From Heritagella_A intestinalis (GTDB lineage Bacteria > Bacillota > Clostridia > Oscillospirales > Acutalibacteraceae): a stretch of 64,000 nt of DNA. The notes under the pieces were generated by a model. It worked only from the letters and a program-made list of their open reading frames with translations, was not told the origin of the DNA and ran no database searches. The position numbers were made by a program, and so were the translations under genes. How positions within the stretch are numbered: the first letter of the stretch is position 1; each line of letters begins with the position of its first letter. Shown piece by piece: positions 16,977-25,291 of the stretch. The DNA is taken from NCBI GenBank assembly GCA_904418995.1, contig CAJFQF010000006.1, positions 62,001 through 126,000 on the forward strand. Reading direction: 5' to 3'.

Positions 16977-17510
16977 TTACAGCAGGATCATAGAGACATA
17001 GGTGAGGGTGTTGTTGCCGCCGCAGTAACGCAGCCCGCAATCCTTGCAAACTTCGCTGACCATCATGCCGTAGGCTTCCATGGATGCGGTGAATTTCTCC
17101 GGGAACCGGCAGGGAGCGTCGGGATACGTGCAGGTTTTGCATTCGCATCCTCCGGCCCCTAGGGGCAAGAACTTCTCCCCTTTGGCGCGCAGGGCGGCCA
17201 TGGCTTTTTGGAAGAGCTCTTTGTGGCGGCGGCTGCCCTCTTCCATCCCTTCAAAATCGAATGAATCCTCTAACCGGGTCACAGTGAGAGCCACTACGGC
17301 GACTTCATATTGTGCGACCCGGTTTTTGCATTCTTCCAGGGTTCCGCAGCCCGGAGGGCAGCACCACTTTTTTCCATATGCCCCGCAGCGGTTGGCCGCA
17401 CACATGTCCCGGACTTCCGGCAGGAGACGGAGTTTGGAGGTCTCCAGCAGGGCCACATCGTCAAAGCCGATTTCTCGCATAAAAGTACAAAAATTCTCAT
17501 AATTTTTCAT
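16977..17510 (-). CDS. DUF2284 Cys-rich metal-binding protein
   Basis: 177 aa. Cys-rich pattern of DUF2284: CAANRCGAYGKKWCCPPGCGTLEECK near residues 35-60, then CECKTCTYPDAPCRFP and CKDCGLRYCGG. These look like Fe-S ligands. DUF2284 proteins often travel with corrinoid methyltransferase genes in anaerobes, which suggests electron transfer or metal handling for this island; that is inference. Its stop abuts the stop of methyltransferase 1 with no gap, and it is divergent from the activator gene (81 bases apart), so it is a separate transcript inside the island. Start at the ATG with AAAGGTG upstream. Confidence 0.85.
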   Translation of the reverse strand: MKNYENFCTFMREIGFDDVALLETSKLRLLPEVRDMCAANRCGAYGKKWCCPPGCGTLEECKNRVAQYEVAVVALTVTRLEDSFDFEGMEEGSRRHKELFQKAMAALRAKGEKFLPLGAGGCECKTCTYPDAPCRFPEKFTASMEAYGMMVSEVCKDCGLRYCGGNNTLTYVSMILL

Positions 17511-17591
17511 TGTGATGTACACCTTTCTTTTGTTATACTGATGTAAAACACCGTCATGTGCGGTGTGCCTTTTCCAAAAGGAGGAATTGTA

Positions 17592-19112
17592 ATGCCCAAA
17601 GTGGAGATCCACGCAGGAGGAGGCAAAAAGGTTCTGACTGTTTCCGAAAAAACGCCCCTTTCCGTCATCACCGCGCCCTATGGGCTCCCCATGCCCTGTG
17701 GCGGAAACCACACCTGCGGCAAATGCCGGGTGCGGGCCATTGGCCAGCTTAGCCCCCTCAGCGAGGAGGAAAAGCGGCTGTTGACGCCCCAAGAGCTGGC
17801 TGACGGCCTGCGCTTAGCCTGTTCGGCAGAAATTACAGGAGACTGCACCGTGTTTTTGCCGGAATCCGGCGGGGCGGAGCAGGTCCTGCTGTCGGGAGCC
17901 TTTCAGGGAGCGGAAGCCTCTGGCTGGGGCTTGGCAGTAGATATCGGCACCACCACCCTGGCGGCATATGCCTGCCGGGACGGGGAAGTCGTGGCCAGCG
18001 CTGGGCAGCGCAACTGCCAATCCCCCTATGGTGCGGACGTGATTACCCGCATTGGCGCAAACCAGCCGGAATTGCTGCATCAGCTCATCACCAAGCAGGT
18101 GTCGGAGCTTTGCCAGAAGGTGTTGGGGGACGCCGCCGCTCCCAAAGACGTGTGCCGGATAGTCGTCACCGGGAATACCACCATGCTGCATTTTTTCCGG
18201 GGATACGACCCCGCACCCATTGCGGCTGCGCCCTTTATACCCCATTCCCTGTTTGGGGAGACCCTTCCGGCTTCCCAGCTGCTGCCGGCGTATGAAAACG
18301 CGGAGCTGTATCTGCCGCCCTGTATTTCTGCCTATGTAGGGGCCGATATGGTCTGTGCCATCCTGTCCTCCCGGATGGGGGAGAAAGAGGAAACAGCGCT
18401 GCTGGCGGACATCGGCACCAACGGGGAAATGGCCCTCGGGCATAAAGGGGAGTTGTATGCCTGTTCTACCGCTGCTGGCCCGGCCTTGGAAGGCGCCTGC
18501 ATCCATATGGGGATGGAGGCCGCTCCCGGCGCCATTGACCGGGTAACACCCGGTGCGGACGGAGAGCTGTGTTGGCACACCATTGGGGAGGTATCGGCGA
18601 AGGGACTCTGCGGAAGCGGGCTGATTTCCCTCATTAACTGTCTGCTCCAAACTGGCCGTATGGATGAGACCGGCGCTCTTTGTGACCCGGAGGAGGCCCC
18701 CGACGGTTCCGGAGAGGACTGCGTGTTGGTGGGAGACAGCGGCGTTTTCCTGACCCAGAAGGATATCCGGCAGGTGCAGCTTGCAAAGGCGGCTATCTGC
18801 GCCGGCATTCACACCATGCTGGAGGCTTGCCGCCTTTCCCCGGAGCAGGTGGACACTTTTTATCTGTGCGGCGGTTTTGGCAGCTATCTGGAACCCGAAT
18901 CAGCAGCGGGAATCGGCTTGTTCCCCGCTTCCCTCAAAGATAAAGTGCGGGTTTTGGGCAATGCTGCCGGTTCCGGCGCGGCAATGCTCCTTTCAGATAA
19001 ATATCGGAAGACAGCCCGGAAATTGTGCGATCAAGCAAATCTCATTGAGCTTTCAGCCAGCCCGGTATTTATGGAAGAGTATGTAGAACAAATGTCCTTT
19101 GAGACAGAGTAA
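17592..19112 (+). CDS. RACo/RamA-like corrinoid activation protein (2Fe-2S plus ASKHA ATPase)
   Basis: 506 aa. A plant-type 2Fe-2S domain with C36, C42, C45 and C77 (PCGGNHTCGKC ... RLACSAE) is followed by a DUF4445/ASKHA ATPase: AVDIGTTTLAAY (phosphate 1), DIGTNGEMALG (phosphate 2), GLCGSGLISLI and LCGGFGSYLEPE. Such proteins use ATP to reduce inactive Co(II) corrinoid to Co(I) in methyltransferase systems. The start has AAAAGGAGG at the right distance. The methyltransferase 2 gene follows after 27 bases, so these two form an operon. It strongly supports a corrinoid role for the flanking UroD-like proteins. Confidence 0.92.
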   Translation: MPKVEIHAGGGKKVLTVSEKTPLSVITAPYGLPMPCGGNHTCGKCRVRAIGQLSPLSEEEKRLLTPQELADGLRLACSAEITGDCTVFLPESGGAEQVLLSGAFQGAEASGWGLAVDIGTTTLAAYACRDGEVVASAGQRNCQSPYGADVITRIGANQPELLHQLITKQVSELCQKVLGDAAAPKDVCRIVVTGNTTMLHFFRGYDPAPIAAAPFIPHSLFGETLPASQLLPAYENAELYLPPCISAYVGADMVCAILSSRMGEKEETALLADIGTNGEMALGHKGELYACSTAAGPALEGACIHMGMEAAPGAIDRVTPGADGELCWHTIGEVSAKGLCGSGLISLINCLLQTGRMDETGALCDPEEAPDGSGEDCVLVGDSGVFLTQKDIRQVQLAKAAICAGIHTMLEACRLSPEQVDTFYLCGGFGSYLEPESAAGIGLFPASLKDKVRVLGNAAGSGAAMLLSDKYRKTARKLCDQANLIELSASPVFMEEYVEQMSFETE

Positions 19113-19139
19113 AGTAAACAGAAAGGAATGTGATTGATC

Positions 19140-20111
19140 ATGGCAGAGACCCACAAGCAAAGATTTATCAAAGCCCTGCGCCGGGAACCTATTACCGGCC
19201 ATGTCCCCCAGTTTGAGCTGGTGTTTTTCCTGACCATGGAGGCCTTCGGCCGGGTGCATCCCTGTCAGCGTTCTTATTCCCAGTGGAACCAAATGAGCGT
19301 CCGGGAGCGGGAGCTGCATTTGCAGGATGTAGCGGATATTTATATCCAGACGGCAGAGCATTACCAGCACGACGCCATCTTTGTGCAGCCCAGCCCTGGC
19401 GCCCATGATTTTGAGAACATCCGCCGCCTGCTGGAAATCATCCGGGAGAAAAGCGGCGATGAGTACTACCTCATGATGCACGGCGACCCCACCCTTGCCA
19501 TTCCCAGCGGGGACGATATGCTGGAAATGTCGGCCCAAATGTATGAGGAGCCGGAAGTGCTCCATGACGCGCAAAAGCGTGTCTGGGACCGGCTGCAAAA
19601 GGAAGCGGCTGCCCTGCAGGGCACCGGCCTGCTGGATGGCTATACCCTCTGTTCCGACTACGCCTTCAATGTGAACCCCTTCTTCTCCCCGGATATGTTC
19701 GCGGAGCTGGTGGCCCCCCACCTGAAGGAGTGCATTGATGGGTATCATCAGATGGGCTATTATGTCATCAAGCACACGGACGGCAACATCAATCCCATTG
19801 TCGACCAGATCGTGGACTGCGGCCCCGATGCCCTGCACTCCATTGACCCCCAGGGCCATATGAACCTCTCTGAAATCCGGAAGAAGTATGGCGACCGCAT
19901 CTGCACCATCGGCAACGTGAACTGCGGCCTGCTCCAGACCGGCACCGATGAGGAAGCCGAAGCTGATGTGCGCCGCTGCCTGCGGGAGGGCATGGATGGA
20001 AACTACGGGTTCATCTTCTCTACTTCCAACTGCGCCTACACGGGAATGCCTTTGGAGCGCTATGAGATGATGGAAAAAATCTGGCGCGAAGAAGCGGTCT
20101 ATCCGGGTTGA
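19140..20111 (+). CDS. UroD-family methyltransferase 2 (MtaA/CmuA-like)
   Basis: 323 aa, UroD fold, different subgroup from methyltransferase 1. The position of H-x-C is H212-T-D214 (KHTDGN), and a C-terminal Cys is present at C298 (STSNCAYTG), so its putative metal ligands differ. SDYAFNVNPFFSP and DPQGHMNLSEIRKKYGDR are typical of clostridial corrinoid methyltransferases of this fold. It lies 27 bases after the activator gene and ends before a strong terminator. ATG 19140 is used; a TTG at 19134 sits closer to the AAAGGA ribosome site and could be the true start, adding two residues. Confidence 0.82.
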   Translation: MAETHKQRFIKALRREPITGHVPQFELVFFLTMEAFGRVHPCQRSYSQWNQMSVRERELHLQDVADIYIQTAEHYQHDAIFVQPSPGAHDFENIRRLLEIIREKSGDEYYLMMHGDPTLAIPSGDDMLEMSAQMYEEPEVLHDAQKRVWDRLQKEAAALQGTGLLDGYTLCSDYAFNVNPFFSPDMFAELVAPHLKECIDGYHQMGYYVIKHTDGNINPIVDQIVDCGPDALHSIDPQGHMNLSEIRKKYGDRICTIGNVNCGLLQTGTDEEAEADVRRCLREGMDGNYGFIFSTSNCAYTGMPLERYEMMEKIWREEAVYPG

Positions 20112-20214
20112 TTTATCAATTTTTATTATACGCTTTTTAAAGAAAAAGGCTGGCAATTTCTTGCGTTTTTTGGGATTTCTTTCTACTTTCATGAAAGTTT
20201 TAAAGCAAATAAGC

Positions 20215-20252
20215 AAGGCCCCAACACCATTTCGGTGTTGGGGCCTTTTTAA
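20215..20252 (+). terminator. Terminator between the methyl-transfer island and pckG
   Basis: A perfect 14-bp stem AAGGCCCCAACACC/GGTGTTGGGGCCTT with a 5-base loop, then TTTAAAT. It is placed between convergent genes and can serve both. Confidence 0.92.
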
Positions 20253-20298
20253 ATAGAATGGGGCGCTGTGCTCATGCACATACCGGAAAACCGGCTGA

Positions 20299-22065
20299 TT
20301 ATTTGCAGTTGTTCTTCAGGGTCTCCAGGGACTCCTTCAGCTCCTCAGGCAGCTTATCGCCGAAGGTCTTGTAGAACTCTTCGATCTCAGCAGCTTCCTT
20401 GGCCCACTCGTCCTTCTTCACAGCCAGGATGCCCTTCAGGTCCTCAATGGTGAAGTCCTCCAGGCCTTCCAGGTTGATGTCCTCAGCCTTGGGCACATAG
20501 CCGATAGCGGTCTCGTCAGCGTCAGCCTTGCCCTCGCAGCGGTCGATGATCCACTCGAGAACGCGGAGGTTGTCGCCGAAGCCCGGCCAAATGAAGTTGC
20601 CCTCATCGTCCAGACGGAACCAGTTGACGTTGAAGATCTTGGGAGCCTTGTCGCCCAGCTTCTCGCCCATCTCAATCCAGTGCTTGAAGTAGTCGCCCAT
20701 GTGATAGCCGCAGAAGGGCTTCATGGCCATGGGGTCATGACGCAGCACACCCACAGCGCCGGTAGCGGCGGCAGTGGTCTCGGAAGCCATGATGGAGCCT
20801 ACGAACACGCCGTGGTTCCAGTCGCGGGACTGATACACCAGGGGAGTGGTCTTAGCGCGGCGGCCGCCGAAGATAATAGCGGAAATCGGAACGCCGGCGC
20901 CCTTGTCGAACTCAGGGCTGATGCAGGGGCAGTTCTTGGCGGGAGCGGTGAAGCGGCTGTTGGGATGCGCGCCCTTCACATCGCTGGTCTTGCCGTTCCA
21001 GGGGTTGCCCATCCAGTCCAGAGCATTCTCAGGCGGATTCTTGTCCAGGCCTTCCCACCACACGGTGTTGTCATCCAGGTTGTGGGCAACGTTGGTGAAG
21101 ATGGTTCCCTGACGGGTGGTAGCCAGAGCGTTGGGGTTGGACTTGTTGTTGGTGCCGGGGGCCACGCCGAAGAAGCCGTTCTCCGGGTTGATGGCGTACA
21201 GACGTCCATCCTCGCCCTGACGCATCCAGGCGATGTCATCGCCGACGGTCCAAACCTTGTAGCCCTTTGCACGGTATCCCTCAGGCGGGATGAGCATGGC
21301 CAGGTTGGTCTTGCCGCAGGCAGACGGGAAAGCAGCAGCCACATACTTGATCTCGCCCTGGGGATTCTCCAGGCCCAGGATCAGCATGTGCTCGGCCATC
21401 CAGCCCTCGTTCTTGCCCTGATAGGAAGCGATACGCAGCGCAAAGCACTTCTTGCCCAGGAGCACGTTTCCGCCGTAACCGGAGTTCACGGAAATAATGG
21501 TGTTGTCCTCCGGGAAGTGGCAGATATATCTCTTCTCTTCGTCGATGTCACACTTGCAGTGCAGGCCCTTCACCCAATCGGTGCTGTCGCCCAGGGCTTC
21601 CCAAACCTTGTTGCCCACGCGGGTCATGATGGCCATATTCAGCACCACATAAATAGAGTCGGTGAGCTCTACGCCGATCTTGGCAAGAGGGGAACCGATG
21701 GGGCCCATGGAATAGGGGATCACATACATGGTGCGGCCCTTGTAGCTTCCGCGGGCAATGTCATACAGCATTTTGTAGGCCTTCTCCGGGTCCATCCAGT
21801 TGTTGGTGGGGCCGGCGTCCTCTTCTTTCTTCGAGCAGATATAGGTTCTGCCTTCCACACGGGCCACGTCGTTGACAGCGGTGCGGTGCAGATAGCAGCC
21901 CGGCAGCTTCTCCTCGTTCAGCTTGATCATCTCGCCGGTCTGGCAGGCTTCAGCGCGGAGCGCCTCCAGCTGCTCTTCAGAACCGTCGATCCAGACCACC
22001 TGATCGGGGTTGACGAGAGCTTTCATCTCGTCGATCCACTTCAAAACAGAAGCATTATTTGTCAT
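20299..22065 (-). CDS. pckG: Phosphoenolpyruvate carboxykinase, GTP type
   Basis: 588 aa. The kinase motif FPSACGKTNLAM and the wider layout (NNWMDPEKAYKML, YVIPYSMGPIGSPLAKIG, GDDIAWMRQGEDGRLYAINPENGFFGVAPGTN) identify the GTP/PPi-type rather than the ATP-type enzyme. It interconverts oxaloacetate and PEP plus CO2; in fermenting anaerobes it often runs in the carboxylating direction. The start has AAGGAG at 8 bases; an in-frame ATG 13 codons earlier lacks a site. It is monocistronic with its own promoter and terminator. Codon use is strongly biased to C-ending codons, which suggests high expression. Confidence 0.96.
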   Translation of the reverse strand: MTNNASVLKWIDEMKALVNPDQVVWIDGSEEQLEALRAEACQTGEMIKLNEEKLPGCYLHRTAVNDVARVEGRTYICSKKEEDAGPTNNWMDPEKAYKMLYDIARGSYKGRTMYVIPYSMGPIGSPLAKIGVELTDSIYVVLNMAIMTRVGNKVWEALGDSTDWVKGLHCKCDIDEEKRYICHFPEDNTIISVNSGYGGNVLLGKKCFALRIASYQGKNEGWMAEHMLILGLENPQGEIKYVAAAFPSACGKTNLAMLIPPEGYRAKGYKVWTVGDDIAWMRQGEDGRLYAINPENGFFGVAPGTNNKSNPNALATTRQGTIFTNVAHNLDDNTVWWEGLDKNPPENALDWMGNPWNGKTSDVKGAHPNSRFTAPAKNCPCISPEFDKGAGVPISAIIFGGRRAKTTPLVYQSRDWNHGVFVGSIMASETTAAATGAVGVLRHDPMAMKPFCGYHMGDYFKHWIEMGEKLGDKAPKIFNVNWFRLDDEGNFIWPGFGDNLRVLEWIIDRCEGKADADETAIGYVPKAEDINLEGLEDFTIEDLKGILAVKKDEWAKEAAEIEEFYKTFGDKLPEELKESLETLKNNCK

Positions 22066-22189
22066 AATTTTTCTCCTTCCGGCCCAATGGCCAAAACATT
22101 TCAAATTATGCGACCAGTTTTACAGAACCGCAGGCGGCGCTGCAAAACCATGGTTGGCGGCTGAAATCCCAAGATTTCGGCTATTTCTC

Positions 22190-22218
22190 ATTGTACCCGA
22201 TACGCCCCCATAAATCAA
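22190..22218 (-). promoter_or_regulatory. Promoter of pckG
   Basis: Reverse strand TTGATT, a 17-base spacer and TACAAT, giving a leader of roughly 120 bases before the ATG. Confidence 0.65.
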
Positions 22219-22288
22219 TGACCAATTTGTGAAATCGGCGAACCTTTTGCCGGAACTTTCCTGTATAGAATTAAAAAACTGCTTTATT

Positions 22289-22723
22289 TTACGGAATCAG
22301 GAGAGGATAGCGGAGGATGCGCTTTTTCTTTTTTTCGGCATACTGTAAGGTAGCCGCCGCCCCGCCCCAGTCATAAAGGACATAGGCCACGACGGTTTCG
22401 GCGTGCTCCACCATCCATTGGTTCCGCCGGAGAATGGCCAGCTTGGGCGGTACGGTTTCCAGAGGGGGATAGACGGTTTTATCGTAGAGGCCGGCAGGGA
22501 TTTTTCTGGAAAGATAGGGGGTTACCAAAATAGACCGCACCTGGGGATAGCGCTGCTTTTGGAAGCGCACTTCCCGGGCGGCCATCTGGTCGAATTCCCC
22601 ATAGCCGCCCAGATAAAACTGCTCATTCCCCTCCGCTATGAGAGCGGTAACCACCTGATGGAGCCATTGGGCAACCTGCTCCGGACGGTCTACGTTTCTG
22701 TGGCCGCAAAAGGTGACATACAT
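22289..22723 (-). CDS. SLOG-fold protein (DUF1273/YpsA-like)
   Basis: 144 aa. It opens MYVTFCGHRNV, the first strand and Gly-rich loop of the SLOG Rossmann-like superfamily, then has FYLGGYGEFDQMAAREV and ILVTPYL. Family members bind nucleotides or nucleotide-derived signals; many have no known role, and some act in phage defence or toxin systems. The ribosome site GGGAGG is at a good distance. It is divergent from a small XRE/RHH pair (about 130 bases between them), which is the only contextual hint. Confidence 0.8.
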   Translation of the reverse strand: MYVTFCGHRNVDRPEQVAQWLHQVVTALIAEGNEQFYLGGYGEFDQMAAREVRFQKQRYPQVRSILVTPYLSRKIPAGLYDKTVYPPLETVPPKLAILRRNQWMVEHAETVVAYVLYDWGGAAATLQYAEKKKKRILRYPLLIP

Positions 22724-22855
22724 TTGATTTTACCTCCCAATTTATTTTCTCTGCATAGCATAGCACAAAAGCAGGGAATAGTACAGTTACAAGGACTACT
22801 TGCAAAAACAATCCTCCTATAATCGAAGACAATTAAACCAGGGGAGGGAGTCGTT

Positions 22856-23095
22856 TTGCAGCTCAATGAAGCAGTAAGCCAGCGCCTTTCTCAATTAGTG
22901 GATGAGAAGAATATGACCTGGTATCAGCTGTATCTTAAAAGCGGTGTTTATAAGTCCACTATCAGCAATATTATTCATTGCACCTACCCTTCGGTAAAGC
23001 TCCGAGTGATTCACGAATTGTGCCAAGGGCTGGGAATCAGCCTGAGCGAATTTTTTAATTCTCCGCTGTTTGACGAAAATAACCTGGAACCATAA
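22856..23095 (+). CDS. Small XRE-type HTH regulator
   Basis: 79 aa, all HTH: VSQRLSQLVDEKNMTWYQLYLKSGVYKSTISNII, then VKLRVIHELCQGLGISLSEFFN. This is the Cro/C1-type fold common in clostridial one-domain regulators. It starts with TTG after a strong GGGGAGGGAG ribosome site. The RHH gene follows after 21 bases, so the two are co-transcribed. Confidence 0.88.
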   Translation: MQLNEAVSQRLSQLVDEKNMTWYQLYLKSGVYKSTISNIIHCTYPSVKLRVIHELCQGLGISLSEFFNSPLFDENNLEP

Positions 23096-23116
23096 ATGAA
23101 CTTGGAGGTTATAAAA

Positions 23117-23293
23117 ATGAAGCCGCTAAAACAGAAAATCAGCATCACCTTGGATGAAGATATTATTAAAAGAGTGCGGGTGTTGGCCGAGGATTGCGAC
23201 CGCTCCCTTTCCCAATATATCAATCTGGTTTTGCGGGATTATTTAAAGGCTTTGGATGCGGATGAAAACTCTGTCAGCAAATATAACCCGTGA
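23117..23293 (+). CDS. Ribbon-helix-helix (CopG/Arc-type) protein
   Basis: 58 aa, too short for most gene finders. ISITLDEDIIKRVRVLAEDCDRSLSQYINLVLRDYLK is a textbook RHH domain: a beta strand, a helix and a second helix. The ATG at 23117 is chosen for GGAGG nine bases upstream; an in-frame ATG at 23096 overlaps that site. It is likely a DNA-binding dimer, encoded with the XRE protein and followed by a terminator. No toxin gene is adjacent. Confidence 0.82.
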   Translation: MKPLKQKISITLDEDIIKRVRVLAEDCDRSLSQYINLVLRDYLKALDADENSVSKYNP

Positions 23294-23319
23294 GATTCTA
23301 AAAATTTGCAAAAAAATTT

Positions 23320-23360
23320 CCTCCGGCGCCCCTTTTGGGGAACCGGAGGATTTTCTTTTA
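23320..23360 (+). terminator. Terminator of the XRE/RHH operon
   Basis: CCTCCGG-CG-CCCC-TTTT-GGGG-AA-CCGGAGG followed by ATTTTCTTTT. A strong two-part stem; it also lies downstream of tsaD on the other strand. Confidence 0.85.
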
Positions 23361-23392
23361 ACCGTTCTTTAATCAGTTTCTTTCAAAACAGC

Positions 23393-24406
23393 TTATTTCA
23401 ACGTGTCTACGGCCATATTGGCGCAGGCATTGAGCTCCATCCCTGCCAGGTTGCCCCGAAGGAATTCGTAATATCCCTGGGCGCCAACCATAGCGGCATT
23501 ATCGCCGCAATAGCGCAGCTCCGGCCGGAAGAACTCCCAGCCGTTTTTCCGGCACTCTTCTTCCAGCCGGGCCCGGAGCAGCCGGTTGGCCGAAACGCCT
23601 CCGGCAATGACTACTTTCTCTGCCCCGGTCTTTCTGGCGGCGGCCACGGTGTTTTGCACCAGGCAGTCCACTACCGCTTTTCGGAAAGAAGCGGCCAGGT
23701 CGGGAACCGGCAGGGTCTGGCCTTTTTGAGAAGCGTTGTGAATCAGGTTAATCACAGCGGTTTTCAGCCCGGAAAAGCTGAAATCCAACGGCGCCCCCGA
23801 CACGGAGGGATGGGGGAACGAAAAGGCGTCCGGGTTTCCGCTCTCCGCCACTTCGTCCAGATGCACGCCCCCCGGATAGGGCATTCCCATAGACCGAGCG
23901 GCTTTATCGAAGGCCTCGCCGGCAGCATCGTCCCGGGTGCGGCCAATCATTTCCAGCTTGGTGTAGTCCCGGACGTCAATGAGGTGGGTATGCCCGCCGG
24001 ACACCACCAGGCACAAAAACGGCGGCGTCAGGTCGGGGTTGGTCAGGTAATTGGCGGCAATATGGCTGCGCAGGTGATGCACCGGGATGAGGGGCTTTCC
24101 CGTGGCCAGGGCCAGGCCCTTGGCAAAATTCACCCCCACCAGCAAAGCCCCGATTAAACCAGGGGCATAGGTAACGGCAATGGCGTCAATATCGTCCAGA
24201 GTGCAGCCGGCTTCTTCCAATGCCTGCTGCGTTACACCGGAAATGGCCTCGCTGTGCCGGCGAGAGGCGATCTCCGGTACTACGCCGCCATATAGTTTGT
24301 GCTCTTCCACCTGGGAGGCCACAATATTGGAGAGAACCTGCCGTCCGTCCTCCACCACGGCGGCGGCGGTTTCATCACAGGAGCTTTCGATTCCTAAAAT
24401 GCGCAT
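23393..24406 (-). CDS. tsaD: tRNA threonylcarbamoyladenosine transferase TsaD
   Basis: 337 aa, normal length. MRILGIESSCDETAAAVVEDG, the metal ligands in VHHLRSHIAANY, CLVVSGGHTHL, and VIAGGVSANRLLR are diagnostic. With TsaB and TsaE it transfers the threonylcarbamoyl group to A37 of ANN-decoding tRNAs; tsaB/tsaE are not in the window. The start has AAAGGA about 9 bases upstream; the open frame continues further upstream without a site. Confidence 0.97.
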   Translation of the reverse strand: MRILGIESSCDETAAAVVEDGRQVLSNIVASQVEEHKLYGGVVPEIASRRHSEAISGVTQQALEEAGCTLDDIDAIAVTYAPGLIGALLVGVNFAKGLALATGKPLIPVHHLRSHIAANYLTNPDLTPPFLCLVVSGGHTHLIDVRDYTKLEMIGRTRDDAAGEAFDKAARSMGMPYPGGVHLDEVAESGNPDAFSFPHPSVSGAPLDFSFSGLKTAVINLIHNASQKGQTLPVPDLAASFRKAVVDCLVQNTVAAARKTGAEKVVIAGGVSANRLLRARLEEECRKNGWEFFRPELRYCGDNAAMVGAQGYYEFLRGNLAGMELNACANMAVDTLK

Positions 24407-24498
24407 AGGGATTGTCCTTTCTTCTTGAATAGCGATGTTGCTTCTATCATACCGCACTCCAGAAGAAAAATCAAAAAATTCCCGATATTTTCTGAAGC

Positions 24499-25107
24499 TT
24501 ACTGGCGGTTCTTTCTGGGATGGTACAGCCCGTAAAAAATGGGGATGGTCAGAAACACCACCCAAGCCCATGCCCACCAGGAAAAGCAGGAACCTGCCAC
24601 GAGATAAAGGCAGGCCGCCAGAATGGGGTATCCCCGATAAATCCCCATGTAAAACACCGGGATGGTCAGGAACAAAATCCACGCCGGGTGCCACCAGTGG
24701 AAAACAATCCCCAGCAGCAGATAGAGCAATACCATCAGGGGCACATACACCGGATACAGGAAATGATAGATTCTTTGCCATAGATTCGGTTTCCTTTTTT
24801 CCACGGCCTCCTCCTGCGCCGCAGGGGCGTCAGGCTTTGAATCAAAAGGGATTTTTTCATCAGGGCCATTTTCCTTTTGGGCCGTTTCCTGCACCTCGGG
24901 AGCGTTTTCCGATAAAAGCAATGCATCCAGGGAGACTCCATAAAGCTTTGCCAGCGCGATGAGATTGTCGGTATCCGGGGAGGATTCCCCCCGCTCCCAT
25001 TTGGAGACCGCTTGGCGGCTGATTCCCAGTTTAGCGGCTAATTCTTCCTGAGAAAAACCGGCCTCTTTTCGAAGCTGTGCAAAGCGTTGTGCCAATAATA
25101 AATTCAT
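24499..25107 (-). CDS. XRE-type HTH protein with C-terminal membrane segments
   Basis: 202 aa. Residues 1-65 are an XRE HTH (AQRFAQLRKEAGFSQEELAAKLGISRQAVSKWERGESSPDTDNLIALAKLYGVSLDALL). An acidic linker to about residue 105 is followed by hydrophobic segments rich in Trp and Tyr (VPLMVLLYLLLGIVF, HPAWILFLTIPVFYM, YPILAACLYLVAGSC, AWVVFLTIPIFYGLY). This is a membrane-tethered regulator of a type common in Clostridia; its signal is unknown. Start set by AAGGAG upstream of ATG 25107. Confidence 0.87.
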   Translation of the reverse strand: MNLLLAQRFAQLRKEAGFSQEELAAKLGISRQAVSKWERGESSPDTDNLIALAKLYGVSLDALLLSENAPEVQETAQKENGPDEKIPFDSKPDAPAAQEEAVEKRKPNLWQRIYHFLYPVYVPLMVLLYLLLGIVFHWWHPAWILFLTIPVFYMGIYRGYPILAACLYLVAGSCFSWWAWAWVVFLTIPIFYGLYHPRKNRQ

Positions 25108-25256
25108 CTTTGACTCTCCTTTCAACCCCAAGTCAGGGGGCTTTTCCTCCTCCAGTATGGAGGATTTTCCCGGAAAACGCCACCAACTGGGGGTTGAGTA
25201 GCGCAACTATCGGTTGCGAAGGGCAAAATTCGCCTGATTTTTGTAAAAAACTGCCT

Positions 25257-25285
25257 TTGCATCCTCCGGATCCCTGTGCTATGCT
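25257..25285 (+). promoter_or_regulatory. Promoter of the DUF2798 leader
   Basis: TTGCAT, a 17-base spacer and TATGCT, with an extended -10 TG (TGCTATGCT). Transcription would start near 25292, right at the first base-paired strand of the leader. Confidence 0.65.
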
Positions 25286-25291
25286 ATAAAA

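Noticed and set aside
20680..22164. A 494-codon forward ORF opposite pckG
   Set aside because: Antisense shadow caused by strong codon bias (C-ending codons) in pckG; low-complexity His/Gly/Val composition and no start signal.
23393..24781. Longer TsaD reading frame (462 codons)
   Set aside because: The TsaD family starts at MRILGIESSCDET, which has a ribosome site; the extra 125 codons have none and overlap the next gene antisense.
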